DNA from: Deltaproteobacteria bacterium
GTDB taxonomy: Bacteria; Desulfobacterota; Dissulfuribacteria; Dissulfuribacterales; QOAL01
Direction: 5' to 3'
Assembly (NCBI GenBank): GCA_026995935.1
Contig: JALWNK010000046.1
Location: 1 to 42,246 of the forward strand
Length of the DNA: 42,246 nt
Position 1 is the first letter of the stretch, and each line of letters starts with the position of its first letter. The notes below the pieces were generated by a model, which was given only the letters and a program-made list of their open reading frames with translations, ran no database searches and was not told the origin of the DNA. Shown piece by piece: positions 42,043 to 42,246 of this stretch. Both the position numbers and the translations under genes were made by a program.

Positions 42043-42246
42043 AAAAGAGTGCAGCCATTGGCCTTGGAAAGCTGGATGTGGAATTTAACAAGCATACTGG
42101 AGGCTCCATATTCGAGCTAAAAGTCATAAACCAGAAGACAAACAAGGTTGTTGCCCGCAAGGAATTTCATAACACCTATGTGCCAAGTTTTAAGATTCCC
42201 CTTTTAAGCGGCGATTACGAGATTCGATCATTTTGCTGTGGATTGT
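42018..42246 (+). pseudogene. Out-of-frame continuation of the vWA gene, partial
   Basis: In the frame one base back from the vWA gene, the sequence reads KIEPAKSVKKSAAIGLGKLD and then GGSIFELKVINQKTNKVVAR, open to the end of the window. It is beta-rich, like the C-terminal domains that follow vWA domains in similar proteins. It has no start codon or ribosome-binding site of its own. The entry is cut by the window edge. It may be part of one protein joined by a base missing from the sequence, or a real frameshift mutation. Confidence 0.55.

Overview
The window is about 42 kb of chromosome, densely packed with genes on both strands. No insertion sequence, prophage or CRISPR array was seen. The gene set suggests a Gram-negative anaerobe of the Deltaproteobacteria/Desulfobacterota type. 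It includes an FmdE-like protein next to a MoeA-like protein, a fused acetyl-CoA carboxylase transferase, cobalamin genes, many lipoproteins and exported Ig-like proteins, and one gene that looks like a selenoprotein. The lineage is inferred from gene content, not from a marker gene.

Layout. 21-2583: gpsA, a UPF0280/ApbE-like gene and an MBL-fold hydrolase, read together. 2673-2748: tRNA-Thr(CGU). 2976-4629: a glycine-zipper lipoprotein and a PmtA-like methyltransferase. 4696-10745 (minus strand): a four-gene exported-protein operon with a proline-rich lipoprotein, two CsgG-family lipoproteins and a 1187-residue secreted coiled-coil/His-rich protein. 11193-16214 (plus strand, divergent): a giant MalT/SARP-like regulator (ATPase, helical repeats, BTAD) followed by a membrane dCache sensor fused to a Schlafen-type AlbA_2 domain. 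The intergenic region between these two units carries heptamer direct repeats, TTGTCAG x2 on the minus strand and TTTTCAG x3 on the plus strand. Their spacing and orientation resemble SARP operators.

16272-20892: a methyltransferase (minus); fmdE, a moeA-like gene, yggT and a divIVA-like gene (plus); dusB (minus). 20892-22627 (minus strand): speD and speB, then a gene with an in-frame UGA encoding a short TusA-like protein, then dusB. A hairpin follows that UGA, with a GGGUCU loop at the same distance as the AGGUCU loop of the E. coli fdhF SECIS. I regard this candidate selenoprotein as the best-supported hidden feature of the window, because a plain ORF caller splits it in two.

22852-31590 (plus strand): one tight operon with a variant biotin carboxylase, a fused AccA-AccD, a biotin-carrier-like protein, cobS (apparently started by AUA), cobC and an MrfA-MrfB-like helicase/exonuclease fusion. 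31653-33035 (minus): an MBL-rhodanese protein of sulfane-sulfur metabolism. 33453-38150 (plus): three exported proteins with CARDB or Ig-like domains, one carrying four 40-residue Cys-containing repeats. 38383-40835 (minus): a zinc-ribbon protein and an SPFH/zinc-ribbon protein, translationally coupled. 41088-42246 (plus): a WXXGXW-type lipoprotein and a von Willebrand A protein that appears frameshifted and runs off the window end.

The most system-like unit is 4696-16214. A one-component regulator, its putative operators, a membrane sensor with an AlbA_2 output domain and a CsgG-pair export operon lie back to back. All functional links there are inference from order, orientation and repeats.
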